In this document: positions 53,918 through 62,756 of the stretch, piece by piece
Layout: each line of letters begins with the position of its first letter
How positions within the stretch are numbered: position 1 is the stretch's first letter
Assembly (NCBI GenBank): GCA_019694435.1
Contig: JAIBBZ010000016.1
Coordinates: 59,834-123,833 of the forward strand
DNA from: Pirellulales bacterium
GTDB taxonomy: Bacteria; Planctomycetota; Planctomycetia; Pirellulales; JAEUIK01
DNA: 64,000 nt
Direction: 5' to 3'
The notes under the pieces: generated by a model
Seen by the model: only the letters and a program-made list of their open reading frames with translations
Database searches by the model: none
What the model was told of the DNA's origin: nothing
Translations under genes and position numbers: made by a program

Positions 53918-55669
53918 TCAGGCCGCGATGCGCCGAGGCGCCTGCGTGGAGCGCCTCGCGACATCGACCGTGGCGATGGATGGGCGCGCCGAACTTTCGC
54001 CTTCGCGCCACCGGCCCAGGACCGCCGCGCTTTCCCGATCGACGGCGCGCCACAGGGCCTTCCAACACACGTCTCGCTGCGGTTGCTGGCGCACATAGGC
54101 CTGCAGGAATCGCAAGCGGATCGTGCGCGAGATCCAGGCATGGGCCGACGCGCTGGCCAGCAAGCGGGCAAGGTTTCGGGCTCGCAGACGTAGGGAAATT
54201 TGCCGCACGCGCCGCAGTCCCTTGAGGTCGACGAGGTGACATCTCAGGTCGCCGTGCGTTTCGCTGACGACCAGGTTGGCGCCCTTGAGATCGCGATGCG
54301 CGAGATTCCAGGCGTGCAAACGGCCGATCAACTCGCCGAGTTGCACGGCGCAGCGCTGCGCCGCGGCGTGCCGTTGCCGGCGCGGATGCCGGGCCAGGGA
54401 CCAGGCCCAAAGGTGCAGATTCTTGGCCCCGGTGATCCACTCGCTGACCAGGTAGCTCGCGCTGCGCTCGTGGCGTGGTAGCACGAGCACCAGCGGGCGC
54501 GCGGTGGCGATCTTGCGGGCTGCCAGGGCGTGCCCCCAGTACCAATCGCGCCGCGCGGCCCGCGCGCCGGCCAGGGCGAGCAGCCACTTGAGCGTGGTGC
54601 GCGGCCGGTACCGCTTGTAGGCGAGCGTCCATGGCGAGTCGCCCCAGTTCTCGGTACCGCGCACGATCAAGCTTGAATGGCTGATCTTGATCGGCGCGTC
54701 GCGATGAGCGCGGAATGGCGCCTGGGGATTGGCCAGCAAGCTGGCGACGCGCTCGCGGGGCACGCTGGCCGCAGCGTAGGCCACTCCCTGACGGTTCGCC
54801 ACGCGATAGTACTCGCGGTTTTCGCGCCAGACGCGCCGGTCGCGCCGGTCGAGCAGCCGCAGGGCCATGCCGTGCGCGAGCTTGACGATGCGCTGGGCCT
54901 CGAGAGGCGCGTCGCTTCCGTCGAGCTCCGGCCGTTCGGCCCGATAACGCTCCCAAAAACGAGCCAGCATGGCCGGCGTGGCGTGGAGATGCATGGCCGA
55001 GAGGAGCATGGCCAGCAAGTGCCGGCTTGGCCGCCAGGCGAGCGAGGCGGCGAACTGGATGCCCGGCAAGTCGACGAGGAAGAACCTGGGTGTGCCGTCG
55101 GCCAGGGTGCGCACCAACAGGTTTCCACCGTGCAGGTCGTCGTGGACGACCCCGGCCCGATGCCAGGCGGCACACTGCGTGGCGAGGCCGTCGACGAGCC
55201 GGTCGTCGAATTGCGCGCGCACCGCGAGATCGAGATGCGGCCGCTGCGCGAGGTAGTCGTCGAGCGAAGTGGCCTGCTCGAGGGCCGCGCTCAGGAAGAA
55301 ATGCTCGGCCACGCTGCCCCGCGCTCGGCGCTCGGCCCAGGCTAGAGGCCGAATGGCCGGAATACCTCGGGCGGCGAGCACGGACGCATGCTCGAACTCG
55401 CGCCGCGAGGCGCTGCCGCGCAGCCAGCAGCGCAGCCGCTCGCGCCACGAGCGGGCCGTGTAATGTTTGACAAACATGACTTGCGACGCAGATTCGACGC
55501 GGTAGGTGGCGCGGCCGGCGCCTTGTTTGATCAGGACCGTGTGCGAGGCGGCGATGGCGCGGCACCACTCCGAGGGGTCCCCCGGTGCGGCGCTATCTGC
55601 GGGCGGCGCGAGATGCCAATGCTGGGCGGCCGCCAGACGTGTCGCGAGGAGCTTGGACAAGTCGTTCAA
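53918..55669 (-). CDS. tandem-domain lipopolysaccharide-type kinase
   Basis: About 583 residues from a TTG at 55669 (weak; the open frame extends upstream but that part overlaps the divergent gene). Two protein-kinase-like domains of the Kdo/WaaP type occur in tandem. The first has GRATYRVESASQVMFVKHY and HDDLHGGNLLV with VDLPGI; the second has WTLAYKRYRP, YLVSEWITGAKNLHLW and HRDLKGANLVVSETHG with VDLKGLRRV. In relatives such enzymes phosphorylate heptose or Kdo of the LPS core. Both catalytic Asp motifs are present, so both may be active. It is divergent from the sugar operon at 55902. Confidence 0.82.
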   Translation of the reverse strand: MNDLSKLLATRLAAAQHWHLAPPADSAAPGDPSEWCRAIAASHTVLIKQGAGRATYRVESASQVMFVKHYTARSWRERLRCWLRGSASRREFEHASVLAARGIPAIRPLAWAERRARGSVAEHFFLSAALEQATSLDDYLAQRPHLDLAVRAQFDDRLVDGLATQCAAWHRAGVVHDDLHGGNLLVRTLADGTPRFFLVDLPGIQFAASLAWRPSRHLLAMLLSAMHLHATPAMLARFWERYRAERPELDGSDAPLEAQRIVKLAHGMALRLLDRRDRRVWRENREYYRVANRQGVAYAAASVPRERVASLLANPQAPFRAHRDAPIKISHSSLIVRGTENWGDSPWTLAYKRYRPRTTLKWLLALAGARAARRDWYWGHALAARKIATARPLVLVLPRHERSASYLVSEWITGAKNLHLWAWSLARHPRRQRHAAAQRCAVQLGELIGRLHAWNLAHRDLKGANLVVSETHGDLRCHLVDLKGLRRVRQISLRLRARNLARLLASASAHAWISRTIRLRFLQAYVRQQPQRDVCWKALWRAVDRESAAVLGRWREGESSARPSIATVDVARRSTQAPRRIAA

Positions 55670-55839
55670 GGGTGGCCGCCGGAGTGCTTGCAGGCAAATA
55701 GTCGAGGGAGGCCGCGGGGAAGGATCGCGCGAAGTTGGGGCGATTCTTCCCGCCTCTTTCCCCCGCGGCAAGAGCAGTCGCCGGCAGCCGGCATGTGGTC
55801 CAACTCGGGCGTGCTGGCACAGTGCTGCTGCCACCCGGC

Positions 55840-55867
55840 TTGCCAGCATGCAGCGAATGACTACACT
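55840..55867 (+). promoter_or_regulatory. promoter of the sugar operon (xylose-isomerase-like gene first)
   Basis: TTGCCA at 55840-55845 (5 of 6), a 16-base spacer and TACACT at 55862-55867. The implied leader is about 28 bases, carrying GGAG before the ATG. Confidence 0.6.
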
Positions 55868-55901
55868 GGCCGTTTTTGCGGAAATCCTGCGGAGATTCTT
55901 C

Positions 55902-56936
55902 ATGGCCAAGGCCAAGGGCGAGTATCGGTTCAGTTTCGGTCCCTGGAACATCTCGCAGGGCGCCGACCCCTTTGGTCCCGTCGTGCGCAAGGAAGTTCCC
56001 TTCGCCAAGAAGATCGCCGCCTACGCCGAGTTGGGCTTTTCGTACGTCCAGTTTCATGACGACGACGTCGTGCCGGCCGATTGGGACGCGACGCAAACCG
56101 CCAAGGGCGTGGCCAAAGTCAAGAAGATGCTCGACGGTGAAGGGCTCACCGCCGAGTTCATCGCACCGCGGCTGTGGGAAGACCCCAAGACGGTCGACGG
56201 GGCCTACACGGCCAACAGCGCCGCGGCCCGCAAGTATGCACGCGATCGCACTCGCCGTGCGATCGACATCGCCAACATGCTCGGCATCGACCTGATCGTC
56301 CTCTGGCCGGCCCGCGAGGGGACGTACATTCGCGAGGCCAAGGACGGCGCTGCGTCCGTCGGCCGGTTGGTCGACGCGATCAACGACATGCTGGCCTACG
56401 ACCCGAAGATCCGCATTGTCGGCGAGATGAAGCCTAATGAGCCGATGGACCAGGCCTACTGCCCGTCGGTCGGGCACTTCATGGGTCTGCTCTACCGCAC
56501 CAGCGACCCGGCCCGCGTCGGGGTCCTGATCGAAAGCGCTCACAGTATTCTCGCCGGCCTCGACCCGGCCGACGACATGGCCTATGCCCTCTGGCACGGC
56601 AAGCTGTGGGGCGTGCACCTCAACGACCAGAACGGCCTGAAATACGATCAGGACAAGACGTTCGGCTCGGTCGATCTGCGCCGCGCCTTCAACCAGGTGT
56701 GGGTGCTCGATCGGGCGAAGTATTACGAAATCGGCGTGGTGGGGCTCGACGTCAAGGCGATGCGCACCACCAAGCAAGCCGACCAGACGAAGCACCTGGC
56801 CAACAGCCTGCGGATGTTCCAGCGGCTGCTGAAGCTGGTCCGTGCGGTCGACGAGTCGAAGGTCGAGGCCTACCGGCAGGCGCTCGATTACGAAGGTCTC
56901 GAATTGTACATCCTCGAACATCTCCTCGCGGGATAG
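55902..56936 (+). CDS. xylose isomerase-like TIM-barrel protein
   Basis: 344 residues. It matches the actinobacterial-type xylose isomerase: VQFHDDDVVPADWD (catalytic His and Asp), LIVLWPAREG, VGEMKPNEPMDQAYCPSVGH (metal Glu and Lys), VLIESAHSILAG (Glu, His), HLNDQNGLKYDQDKTFGSVDL (metal Asp pair) and GLDVKAMRT (last Asp). The protein is about 40-50 residues shorter than typical XylA. Whether it acts on xylose or glucose or on another sugar of an envelope pathway is not clear. It leads a tight operon with the HAD, deoxyhypusine-synthase-like and PfkB genes. Confidence 0.85.
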   Translation: MAKAKGEYRFSFGPWNISQGADPFGPVVRKEVPFAKKIAAYAELGFSYVQFHDDDVVPADWDATQTAKGVAKVKKMLDGEGLTAEFIAPRLWEDPKTVDGAYTANSAAARKYARDRTRRAIDIANMLGIDLIVLWPAREGTYIREAKDGAASVGRLVDAINDMLAYDPKIRIVGEMKPNEPMDQAYCPSVGHFMGLLYRTSDPARVGVLIESAHSILAGLDPADDMAYALWHGKLWGVHLNDQNGLKYDQDKTFGSVDLRRAFNQVWVLDRAKYYEIGVVGLDVKAMRTTKQADQTKHLANSLRMFQRLLKLVRAVDESKVEAYRQALDYEGLELYILEHLLAG

Positions 56937-56951
56937 GGCACGGCAAACCCC

Positions 56952-57782
56952 ATGACCGAGGCCCTGGATTCTTCGCCCGCGATCGAAGTGCTGCGTCCCG
57001 ACTTCCGTCGGGGCGACTTTCGCGCGGCGATGTTCGATTTCGACGGGACGCTGTCGCTCATTCGCCGCAATTGGCAGGCGACGATGATCCCCATGATGGT
57101 CGACGTGCTGGCGGCCACGGGCACCGGCGAGTCGCGCGAGGCGCTCGCCACGCACGTCGAAGAATTCGTCATGCGCTTAAACGGCAAGCAGACCATCTAC
57201 CAGATGCTGCAACTGGTCGAAGAGGTCAAGGCCCGGGGCGGCCAGCCGCGCGAAGCGCTCGATTACAAGTCCGTCTACCACGATTTGCTCTGGGAACAGG
57301 TCGGCCAGCGAGTCGAAGGTCTGCGCAGCGGTCGGCTCCATCGCGAGGAGTGGACCGTGCCCGGCTCGCGCGAGCTGTTGACCGCGCTCCGCGAAGCAGG
57401 GATTACGCTGTACCTGGCCTCGGGCACCGATCTGAAATACGTCCAGGACGAGCTCCGCGTGTTGAAGCTCGACGAATTCTTCGGCGAGCACGTCTACGGC
57501 GCCCTGGACGACTACCAGAATTTCTCCAAGAAAATGATCGTCGAGCGGATCATCCGCGATGCACACGTCGAGGGTCCGCAGTTGCTCGGTTTCGGCGACG
57601 GGTTCGTCGAAATCGAAGAGGTGCACGGCGCCGGGGGCGTGGCCGTGGGCGTGGCCAGCGATGAGGATCGCCGCACGGGCGTCAACGCCTGGAAGCGCAA
57701 CCGCCTGATTCGCGCGGGGGCCGACGTGATCATTGGCGACTATCGTTGCCTCGAAGATTTACTGGCCTTGCTGGGCCTTTAG
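56952..57782 (+). CDS. HAD-superfamily phosphatase
   Basis: 276 residues. The HAD motif I is AAMFDFDGTLSLIRRNW (nucleophile Asp and acid Asp at ~30), motif II is in LYLASGTDLKYV, and motif IV is QLLGFGDGFVEIEEV. The cap is of the four-helix kind. It starts 15 bases after the xylose-isomerase-like gene and is followed 15 bases later by the next gene. As one of a set with an isomerase and a kinase, it could dephosphorylate a sugar phosphate of the same route; the substrate is unknown. Confidence 0.85.
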   Translation: MTEALDSSPAIEVLRPDFRRGDFRAAMFDFDGTLSLIRRNWQATMIPMMVDVLAATGTGESREALATHVEEFVMRLNGKQTIYQMLQLVEEVKARGGQPREALDYKSVYHDLLWEQVGQRVEGLRSGRLHREEWTVPGSRELLTALREAGITLYLASGTDLKYVQDELRVLKLDEFFGEHVYGALDDYQNFSKKMIVERIIRDAHVEGPQLLGFGDGFVEIEEVHGAGGVAVGVASDEDRRTGVNAWKRNRLIRAGADVIIGDYRCLEDLLALLGL

Positions 57783-57797
57783 ACGCCGGTCGCCACC

Positions 57798-58790
57798 ATG
57801 TATCCCCAATTCGACCGCAGCCGGTTAATCATCAAGCCGCTCAACGAGCGGATCCACGATATCGAGCACAGCACGCTGCTGCGGCTCGACGAACTGCCCC
57901 CCGCGTTGCCGCAAGGGCACATGGACAGCCTGGCGACGATCGGCGAGCGCCTGGCCGCTGCCAGGCAGTCGGGCGGCGCGCGCTTGATGCTGATGGGCGC
58001 GCATGTCATTCGCGCCGGCGTCGCGCGTCAGTTGATCGACCTGATGGAGCGCGGCCTGATCACGCATATCGGCATGAACGGCGCCGGACCGATTCACGAC
58101 TACGAATTGGCACGCATCGGCGCGACCTGCGAAAGCGTGGCCCGGTATATCCGTAGCGGCGAGTTCGGCCTGTGGCGCGAAACGGGCGAAATGAACGACA
58201 TCGTGGCCCGCGGCGCGGCCGACGGCCTCGGCCTGGGCGAGGCTTTGGGTCGGGAAATCGCCGAAGGCAACTATCCGCACAAGGACACCAGCGTCCTGGC
58301 CGCTGGCTACCGCTTGCGCGTGCCCGTCACCGTGCACATCGGCTTCGGGTACGACATTCTGCACGAGCATCCGAACTTCGACCCGGCCGCGTTTGGCGTG
58401 GCAACGTATCGCGACTTCCTCACGCTCTGCCACACGGTCGAAGGGCTCGAAGGCGGCGTGTTTCTCTGCTTCGGCACCGCCGTGATGGGGCCCGAGGTGT
58501 ATCTCAAGGCCCTGGCGATGGCCCGCAACGTCGCGCACCAGCACGGCCGCCAGATTGCCCGCTTCACGACGGCCGCGTTCGACCTGATCGAGATCGAGGG
58601 CAACCCGCGCGAACAGGCGCCCAAGTCGAACCCGCAGTACTACTATCGCCCCTGGAAGACGATTCTCGTGCGGACCGTGGCCGACGGCGGCGAGAGTTTT
58701 TATGTCTGCGGCGATCACCGCCAGACGGTGCCCTATTTGCGGCGCGCGGCCCTGGCGGCCGAGGCCACGGCCGCGGAAAGGACCCCCTGA
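57798..58790 (+). CDS. deoxyhypusine-synthase-like protein
   Basis: 330 residues. A Rossmann-type enzyme of the deoxyhypusine synthase family: MLMGAHVIRAGVARQLIDLMERGLITHIGMNGAG at the N-terminal NAD region (split here), GFGYDILHEHPNFDP, and RPWKTILVR near the C-terminus, where the W-K aligns with the catalytic lysine segment of the true enzyme. Bacteria have no eIF5A, so a hypusine role is unlikely; bacterial members are thought to act on other amines or unknown substrates. It lies in the sugar operon with 15- and 16-base gaps on either side. Confidence 0.8.
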   Translation: MYPQFDRSRLIIKPLNERIHDIEHSTLLRLDELPPALPQGHMDSLATIGERLAAARQSGGARLMLMGAHVIRAGVARQLIDLMERGLITHIGMNGAGPIHDYELARIGATCESVARYIRSGEFGLWRETGEMNDIVARGAADGLGLGEALGREIAEGNYPHKDTSVLAAGYRLRVPVTVHIGFGYDILHEHPNFDPAAFGVATYRDFLTLCHTVEGLEGGVFLCFGTAVMGPEVYLKALAMARNVAHQHGRQIARFTTAAFDLIEIEGNPREQAPKSNPQYYYRPWKTILVRTVADGGESFYVCGDHRQTVPYLRRAALAAEATAAERTP

Positions 58791-58806
58791 TCGTGAGCAT
58801 GACCCC

Positions 58807-59871
58807 GTGATCGCCCGGGCACGTCTCGCCGAATTCCTTGCCGATTTTCCGCGGCGCAAGATCGCGCTGTTGGGCGATCTGTTTCTCGACCGGTATCTCG
58901 ACATCGATCCCGACCTGCACGAATTGTCGGTCGAGACGGGACTCGAGGCGTACCAGGTCACGCGCATCCGCAACAGCCCCGGCGCGCTGGGCACGGTAAT
59001 CAACAACCTGGCGGCGCTCGGCGTCGGCCGGCTGCTGCCGGTCTCGACCATCGGCGACGACGGACAGGCCTATGACCTGATGCAGGAATTGGCCAGGCTG
59101 CCGGTCGATCCGGCGGGCATCGTGCAAGATCCCGCGCGCCGCACGCCGACCTATACCAAGCCCATGCAGCGCCAGCCCGACGGCTCGTGGCGCGAGCTGA
59201 ACCGGCTCGATTTGCGGAATCGCGCGGTTCCCTCGGCGGCGACCGAAGAAGAAGTCATCGCGCGGCTCGATCGCGCGTTTGCCGACGCCGACGGGCTGAT
59301 CGTGCTCGACCAGGTGAACGAGGAGGGCTGGGGGGTGGTCACGCCGCGGCTGCGCGAGCACCTCGTCGAACTCACCCGACGCGACCCGGCCAAGCTGATC
59401 TTCGTCGACAGCCGCGCGCAGATCGCGCGGTTCCGATGCGGGACGCTGAAACCCAATCTGCGCGAATGCCTGCTGGCACTGGGGCGGCCCGAGTCCGACG
59501 ATCCGGAACTTGGCCGCGCCGCGGCGCGCGAGCTGGCCCGGCAATTGGGACTGCGACTGTTTTGCACCATGGGGGCAGCCGGCATTCTGGTCGTTGAGCC
59601 GTCAGGGCAGGGCGGCCCCGCGGCGCAGGGCAGCTCGGCCGAAACCACCGACCTGCTCGTGCCGGGTTACCCCGTTGGGGGGCCAATCGATCCGGTCGGG
59701 GCCGGCGACAGTGCGACCAGCGGCATCGTCGCATCGTTGTTGTGCGGGGCCACGGCGGTCGAAGCCGCCGCGGTCGGCAATCTGGTCGCTTCGATCACCG
59801 TCCAGCAGTTGGGCACCACGGGCACCGCGTCGCCCGGCCAGGTTCTGGCCCGTTGGGACGAGGCGCATTGA
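58807..59871 (+). CDS. PfkB/RfaE-like carbohydrate kinase
   Basis: 354 residues from a GTG at 58807; no strong ribosome site is seen, and coupling to the preceding gene is likely. PfkB motifs: KIALLGDLFLDRYLDID at the N-terminus, SPGALGTVINNLAALGVGRLLPVSTIGDDG, and DPVGAGDSATSGIVASLL, which holds the catalytic Asp and anion hole. This is the pattern of HldE/RfaE heptose-phosphate kinases, though no adenylyltransferase half follows. It ends the four-gene sugar operon. Confidence 0.85.
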   Translation: MIARARLAEFLADFPRRKIALLGDLFLDRYLDIDPDLHELSVETGLEAYQVTRIRNSPGALGTVINNLAALGVGRLLPVSTIGDDGQAYDLMQELARLPVDPAGIVQDPARRTPTYTKPMQRQPDGSWRELNRLDLRNRAVPSAATEEEVIARLDRAFADADGLIVLDQVNEEGWGVVTPRLREHLVELTRRDPAKLIFVDSRAQIARFRCGTLKPNLRECLLALGRPESDDPELGRAAARELARQLGLRLFCTMGAAGILVVEPSGQGGPAAQGSSAETTDLLVPGYPVGGPIDPVGAGDSATSGIVASLLCGATAVEAAAVGNLVASITVQQLGTTGTASPGQVLARWDEAH

Positions 59872-59946
59872 CTCGCCGCGTTTTGCCCCTGGAGGCCGAT
59901 TTGGCCGCGCGGACCGTTTTGGATTTGGCGCACGTTTGCGGGCCGT

Positions 59947-59975
59947 TTGACGGAATCCGGGGCGCCCCGTAAATT
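59947..59975 (+). promoter_or_regulatory. promoter of the 107-residue gene
   Basis: TTGACG at 59947-59952 (5 of 6), a 17-base spacer containing a GC-rich palindrome (GGGGCGCCCC), and TAAATT at 59970-59975. The leader is about 93 bases. Confidence 0.6.
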
Positions 59976-60074
59976 CGCGATTCAGGCGGGCCAGCCGAGG
60001 CGCCCTGCTGGGCCCCGACGGCCGCCTGATCGTTTTTGCACGTCTTCCACCGCTTGCGCAGGGGGACCTTGGCC

Positions 60075-60398
60075 ATGCCATTGTTCGAGGTTGAGACCGA
60101 GTCGCACATCATCATCACCTGGGCCAACGATCAGGACGCCGCCAGCGCCGTCGTTCAGGACAGCTATCCGACCGAGAGGGTCATCCGCTTCACCAAGCGG
60201 CCCCGCGATACCTGGGTGATTTCCAAGGGGGCTCTAGGCATTACCGGCAGCGCCGACGTGTGCCATGTGGCCCGGGACTGCCTGTCCAAGGCCGCCGGCG
60301 ACAAGGTGCACGCCATTCGCCTGTACATGCACGAGACCGGCACCGACCTGGAACGGGCTCGCAAGGTCATCGAATCGAACATGGTGATGGGCTGGTAA
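60075..60398 (+). CDS. small protein of unknown function
   Basis: 107 residues, soluble, with alternating strands and helices: PLFEVETESHIIITWANDQDAASAVV near the N-terminus (split), RPRDTWVISKGALGI, and LYMHETGTDLERARKVIESNM at the end. The compact fold and good coding bias make it real, but no family is recognised. It has its own promoter and a following hairpin, so it is probably monocistronic. Confidence 0.7.
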   Translation: MPLFEVETESHIIITWANDQDAASAVVQDSYPTERVIRFTKRPRDTWVISKGALGITGSADVCHVARDCLSKAAGDKVHAIRLYMHETGTDLERARKVIESNMVMGW

Positions 60399-60483
60399 GC
60401 GCTTTGCGCTGTGCCTTGGCGCGGTCACTTGCTTGCAAGCGCCGCGCACCGAGTGCAGGCCCGACGCACTTCGTGATCGAATG

Positions 60484-60512
60484 CAGGCCCGCGGCTTGCC
60501 CCCGCGGGCCTG
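60484..60512 (+). terminator. hairpin after the 107-residue gene
   Basis: An 11-base stem, CAGGCCCGCGG pairing with CCGCGGGCCTG around a 7-base loop, is followed by TTGT. It probably ends the small gene's transcript, but lies only 10 bases before the TerC start, so it could also regulate that gene. Confidence 0.55.
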
Positions 60513-60521
60513 TTGTACTGA

Positions 60522-61628
60522 ATGCCTGGGCTTTATGAACCGCCGAGGGTCGTTGCGTTGGCCACCGTCGAACTCTGGCACTGGATCGCCTTCGGCGTCT
60601 TCCTGGTTGCCGTGCTGGTGCTGGACCTGGGCGTGTTTCATCGCCATTCGCGCGAGATGACCCTCCGCGAGGCCGGCGTCTGGACGGCCATCTGGTGCAC
60701 GTTGGCCCTGTTGTTCAACGGCCTGCTTTACGCCTGGCAGGGGCGCCAAGCGGCCAGCGAGTTTCTGACCGGGTATTTGATCGAATGGGCGTTGTCGATG
60801 GACAACGTCTTCGTGTTCGCGGTGATCTTCGGTTATTTCCGCGTGCCGCTGAAATACCAGTACCGCGTGCTGTTCTGGGGCATTCTGGCCGCCGTGCTGC
60901 TACGGATGTCGTTCATCCTCGTTGGCACCGGCGCCGTGCAATATGGCATCGTCGTGCTGGGCTTCGGGCTGTTCCTGATCTACACCGGCATCAAGCTGGC
61001 GTTCCAGGACGAGGCCCCCGAAATGGAGAACAACATCGTCGTCCGCTGGACGCGGAGAATCTTTCGCGTGTCGCTGGGCGACCACGGCGACAAGTTCTTC
61101 GTCCGCGAAAACGGCGCGCTGATGGTCACGCCGCTGTTCATCGTGCTGATCGTCGTCAACGTGATCGACGTGATGTTCGCCGTCGACAGTGTGCCCGCCA
61201 TCATCGCCGTGGTCTCCCGGCACGAGCCCTATTTCCAGTTTGTCGTGTTCACCTCGAACGTGTTCGCCATCCTCGGCCTGCGGGCGCTGTATTTCCTGCT
61301 GGCCGGCATCATGGACATGTTCCGGTATTTGAACTATGGCCTCAGTGCGATCCTCTGCTTCGTGGGCGGCAAGATGATCGTCGAACAGGTTTTCGGACAT
61401 CCCGATCAATGGCCGGCCAACTGGATCTGGCCGCCTGAGCCGGGCCAGACGGTCGAACATCACGGCGAGCACATCATCACGCCCGAGGTCTCGCTGGTGG
61501 TCATCGTGTCGATCCTGGCGATTGCGATCGCCGCTTCGGTGGTGGTCAAGCGGCGCGAAGACCGGCTCTTGGCCAGCGGCAAACATCAGCCGGCCGAGCC
61601 GCCACCACAGCCGGCCGAGCACACCTAA
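60522..61628 (+). CDS. TerC-family membrane protein
   Basis: 368 residues with about nine membrane helices. TerC/Alx proteins are metal (often manganese) exporters. EWALSMDNVFVFAVIFGYFRVP carries the conserved acidic residues of the first repeat and NVIDVMFAVDSVPAIIAV those of the second (both in membrane helices). The C-terminus is basic and Pro-rich. The start at 60522 has no good ribosome site; a TTG at 60558 behind GAGGG is an alternative. No manganese riboswitch was found upstream. Confidence 0.88.
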   Translation: MPGLYEPPRVVALATVELWHWIAFGVFLVAVLVLDLGVFHRHSREMTLREAGVWTAIWCTLALLFNGLLYAWQGRQAASEFLTGYLIEWALSMDNVFVFAVIFGYFRVPLKYQYRVLFWGILAAVLLRMSFILVGTGAVQYGIVVLGFGLFLIYTGIKLAFQDEAPEMENNIVVRWTRRIFRVSLGDHGDKFFVRENGALMVTPLFIVLIVVNVIDVMFAVDSVPAIIAVVSRHEPYFQFVVFTSNVFAILGLRALYFLLAGIMDMFRYLNYGLSAILCFVGGKMIVEQVFGHPDQWPANWIWPPEPGQTVEHHGEHIITPEVSLVVIVSILAIAIAASVVVKRREDRLLASGKHQPAEPPPQPAEHT

Positions 61629-61636
61629 GCAGCGCC

Positions 61637-62605
61637 ATGCACGTCCTTGTCACCGGCGGGGCCGGGTTCATCGGCAGCCATCTCACCGAGCGCCTGCTGG
61701 CCGACGGCCACCGCGTGACGGTGGTCGACGACGAGTCGACCGGTTCCCGCGCGAATCTGGCGGCGGTCGCCCATGCTCCGGACCTCTGCTTCGTGCCGGC
61801 ATCGATGGCCGACGGCGCGCTGCTACGACGGCTGCTGGTCGACGTCGACCAGGTGTATCACCTCGCCGCGGCGGTCGGGGTGCGGCTGATTGCCGAAGAT
61901 CCGATCCGCACGATCGAGACCAACATCCACCCGACCGAGACGCTCTTGGCCGAGCTGCAGGCCGCGCATGCGGCGGGCCGGGCGGTGAAGCTGTTCGTCG
62001 CCAGCTCGTCGGAGGTCTATGGCAAGAACCCCAAGCCGCGCTGGAACGAGGACGACGACCTGGTTTTGGGCCCCACGACGCGGCCGCGCTGGGCCTATGG
62101 CGCCTCGAAGGCGATCGACGAGTTCCTGGCACTGGCCTACTGGCGGCAGCATCGGCTGCCGGTCGTCGTGGGCCGGTTCTTCAACGTCGTCGGGCCCCGG
62201 CAGATCGGGCAATACGGCATGGTGCTGCCGCGGTTCATCGCCGCGGCGCGGGCCGGGGGGCCGCTCGTCGTGCATGCCGACGGCGCGCAGGTGCGCTGCT
62301 TTGCGCACGTGGCCGACGTCGTCGAGGCAATCACTTCCCTGATGGCCAGCGACGATGCCGCGGGCCGGGTGTTCAACGTCGGCAGCGACGTGCCGGTCAG
62401 CATTCTCGACCTGGCCCGGCGCGTCGTGGCGATCGTCAATCCCGCGGCGACGATCGAGTTTCAGAGCTACGCGGCGGCCTTTGCGGCCGATTTCGAGGAC
62501 GTGCGCGTCCGCGTGCCCGACCTGACGCGGCTGCGGGCCACGATCGGCGACCGCCCGCGCCGCGACCTCGACGCGATCATCCGCGAACTGGCGGGGCCGG
62601 CTTGA
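61637..62605 (+). CDS. NAD-dependent epimerase/dehydratase of nucleotide sugars
   Basis: 322 residues of the extended short-chain dehydrogenase fold. LVTGGAGFIGSHLTERLL is the NAD-binding loop, LFVASSSEVYGKNP has the catalytic Ser, and WAYGASKAIDEF has the YxxxK pair. GRFFNVVGPRQIGQYGMVLPRF and RCFAHVADVVEAI are typical of UDP-glucose epimerase- and UDP-glucuronate decarboxylase-like enzymes; the precise substrate cannot be fixed. It starts 8 bases after terC, so they are co-transcribed. Confidence 0.88.
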   Translation: MHVLVTGGAGFIGSHLTERLLADGHRVTVVDDESTGSRANLAAVAHAPDLCFVPASMADGALLRRLLVDVDQVYHLAAAVGVRLIAEDPIRTIETNIHPTETLLAELQAAHAAGRAVKLFVASSSEVYGKNPKPRWNEDDDLVLGPTTRPRWAYGASKAIDEFLALAYWRQHRLPVVVGRFFNVVGPRQIGQYGMVLPRFIAAARAGGPLVVHADGAQVRCFAHVADVVEAITSLMASDDAAGRVFNVGSDVPVSILDLARRVVAIVNPAATIEFQSYAAAFAADFEDVRVRVPDLTRLRATIGDRPRRDLDAIIRELAGPA

Positions 62606-62676
62606 CGCAGGTCGTGGCGGTCATCGAACGGGGTGCACTGCCCCCGGGGGCTGCTTTCCGCACAGCGCTTCGCTCC

Positions 62677-62714
62677 AAAAAAACACCCCACGAGCCACGG
62701 GGCTCGCGGGGTGT
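62677..62714 (-). terminator. rho-independent terminator of the DUF1559 gene
   Basis: On the minus strand an almost perfect 14-base stem (ACACCCC.CGAGCC pairing with GGCTCG.GGGGTGT, one mismatch) with a 4-base loop runs into seven T residues. It is 43 bases after the stop of the gene at 62757. Confidence 0.93.
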
Positions 62715-62756
62715 GAGGGTTGGCGAAACGTTGATCGCCGGACGACGGCAGGCTCG

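Noticed and set aside
55669..56008. Longer N-terminus for the tandem kinase
   Set aside because: It would overlap the start and promoter of the divergent operon and reads as low-complexity sequence.
55593..57155. A 520-residue minus-strand open frame
   Set aside because: It is antisense to the xylose-isomerase-like gene, which has all catalytic residues.
60399..60521. Possible manganese (yybP-ykoY) riboswitch upstream of terC
   Set aside because: Only a GC-rich hairpin was found, without the riboswitch's conserved loops.
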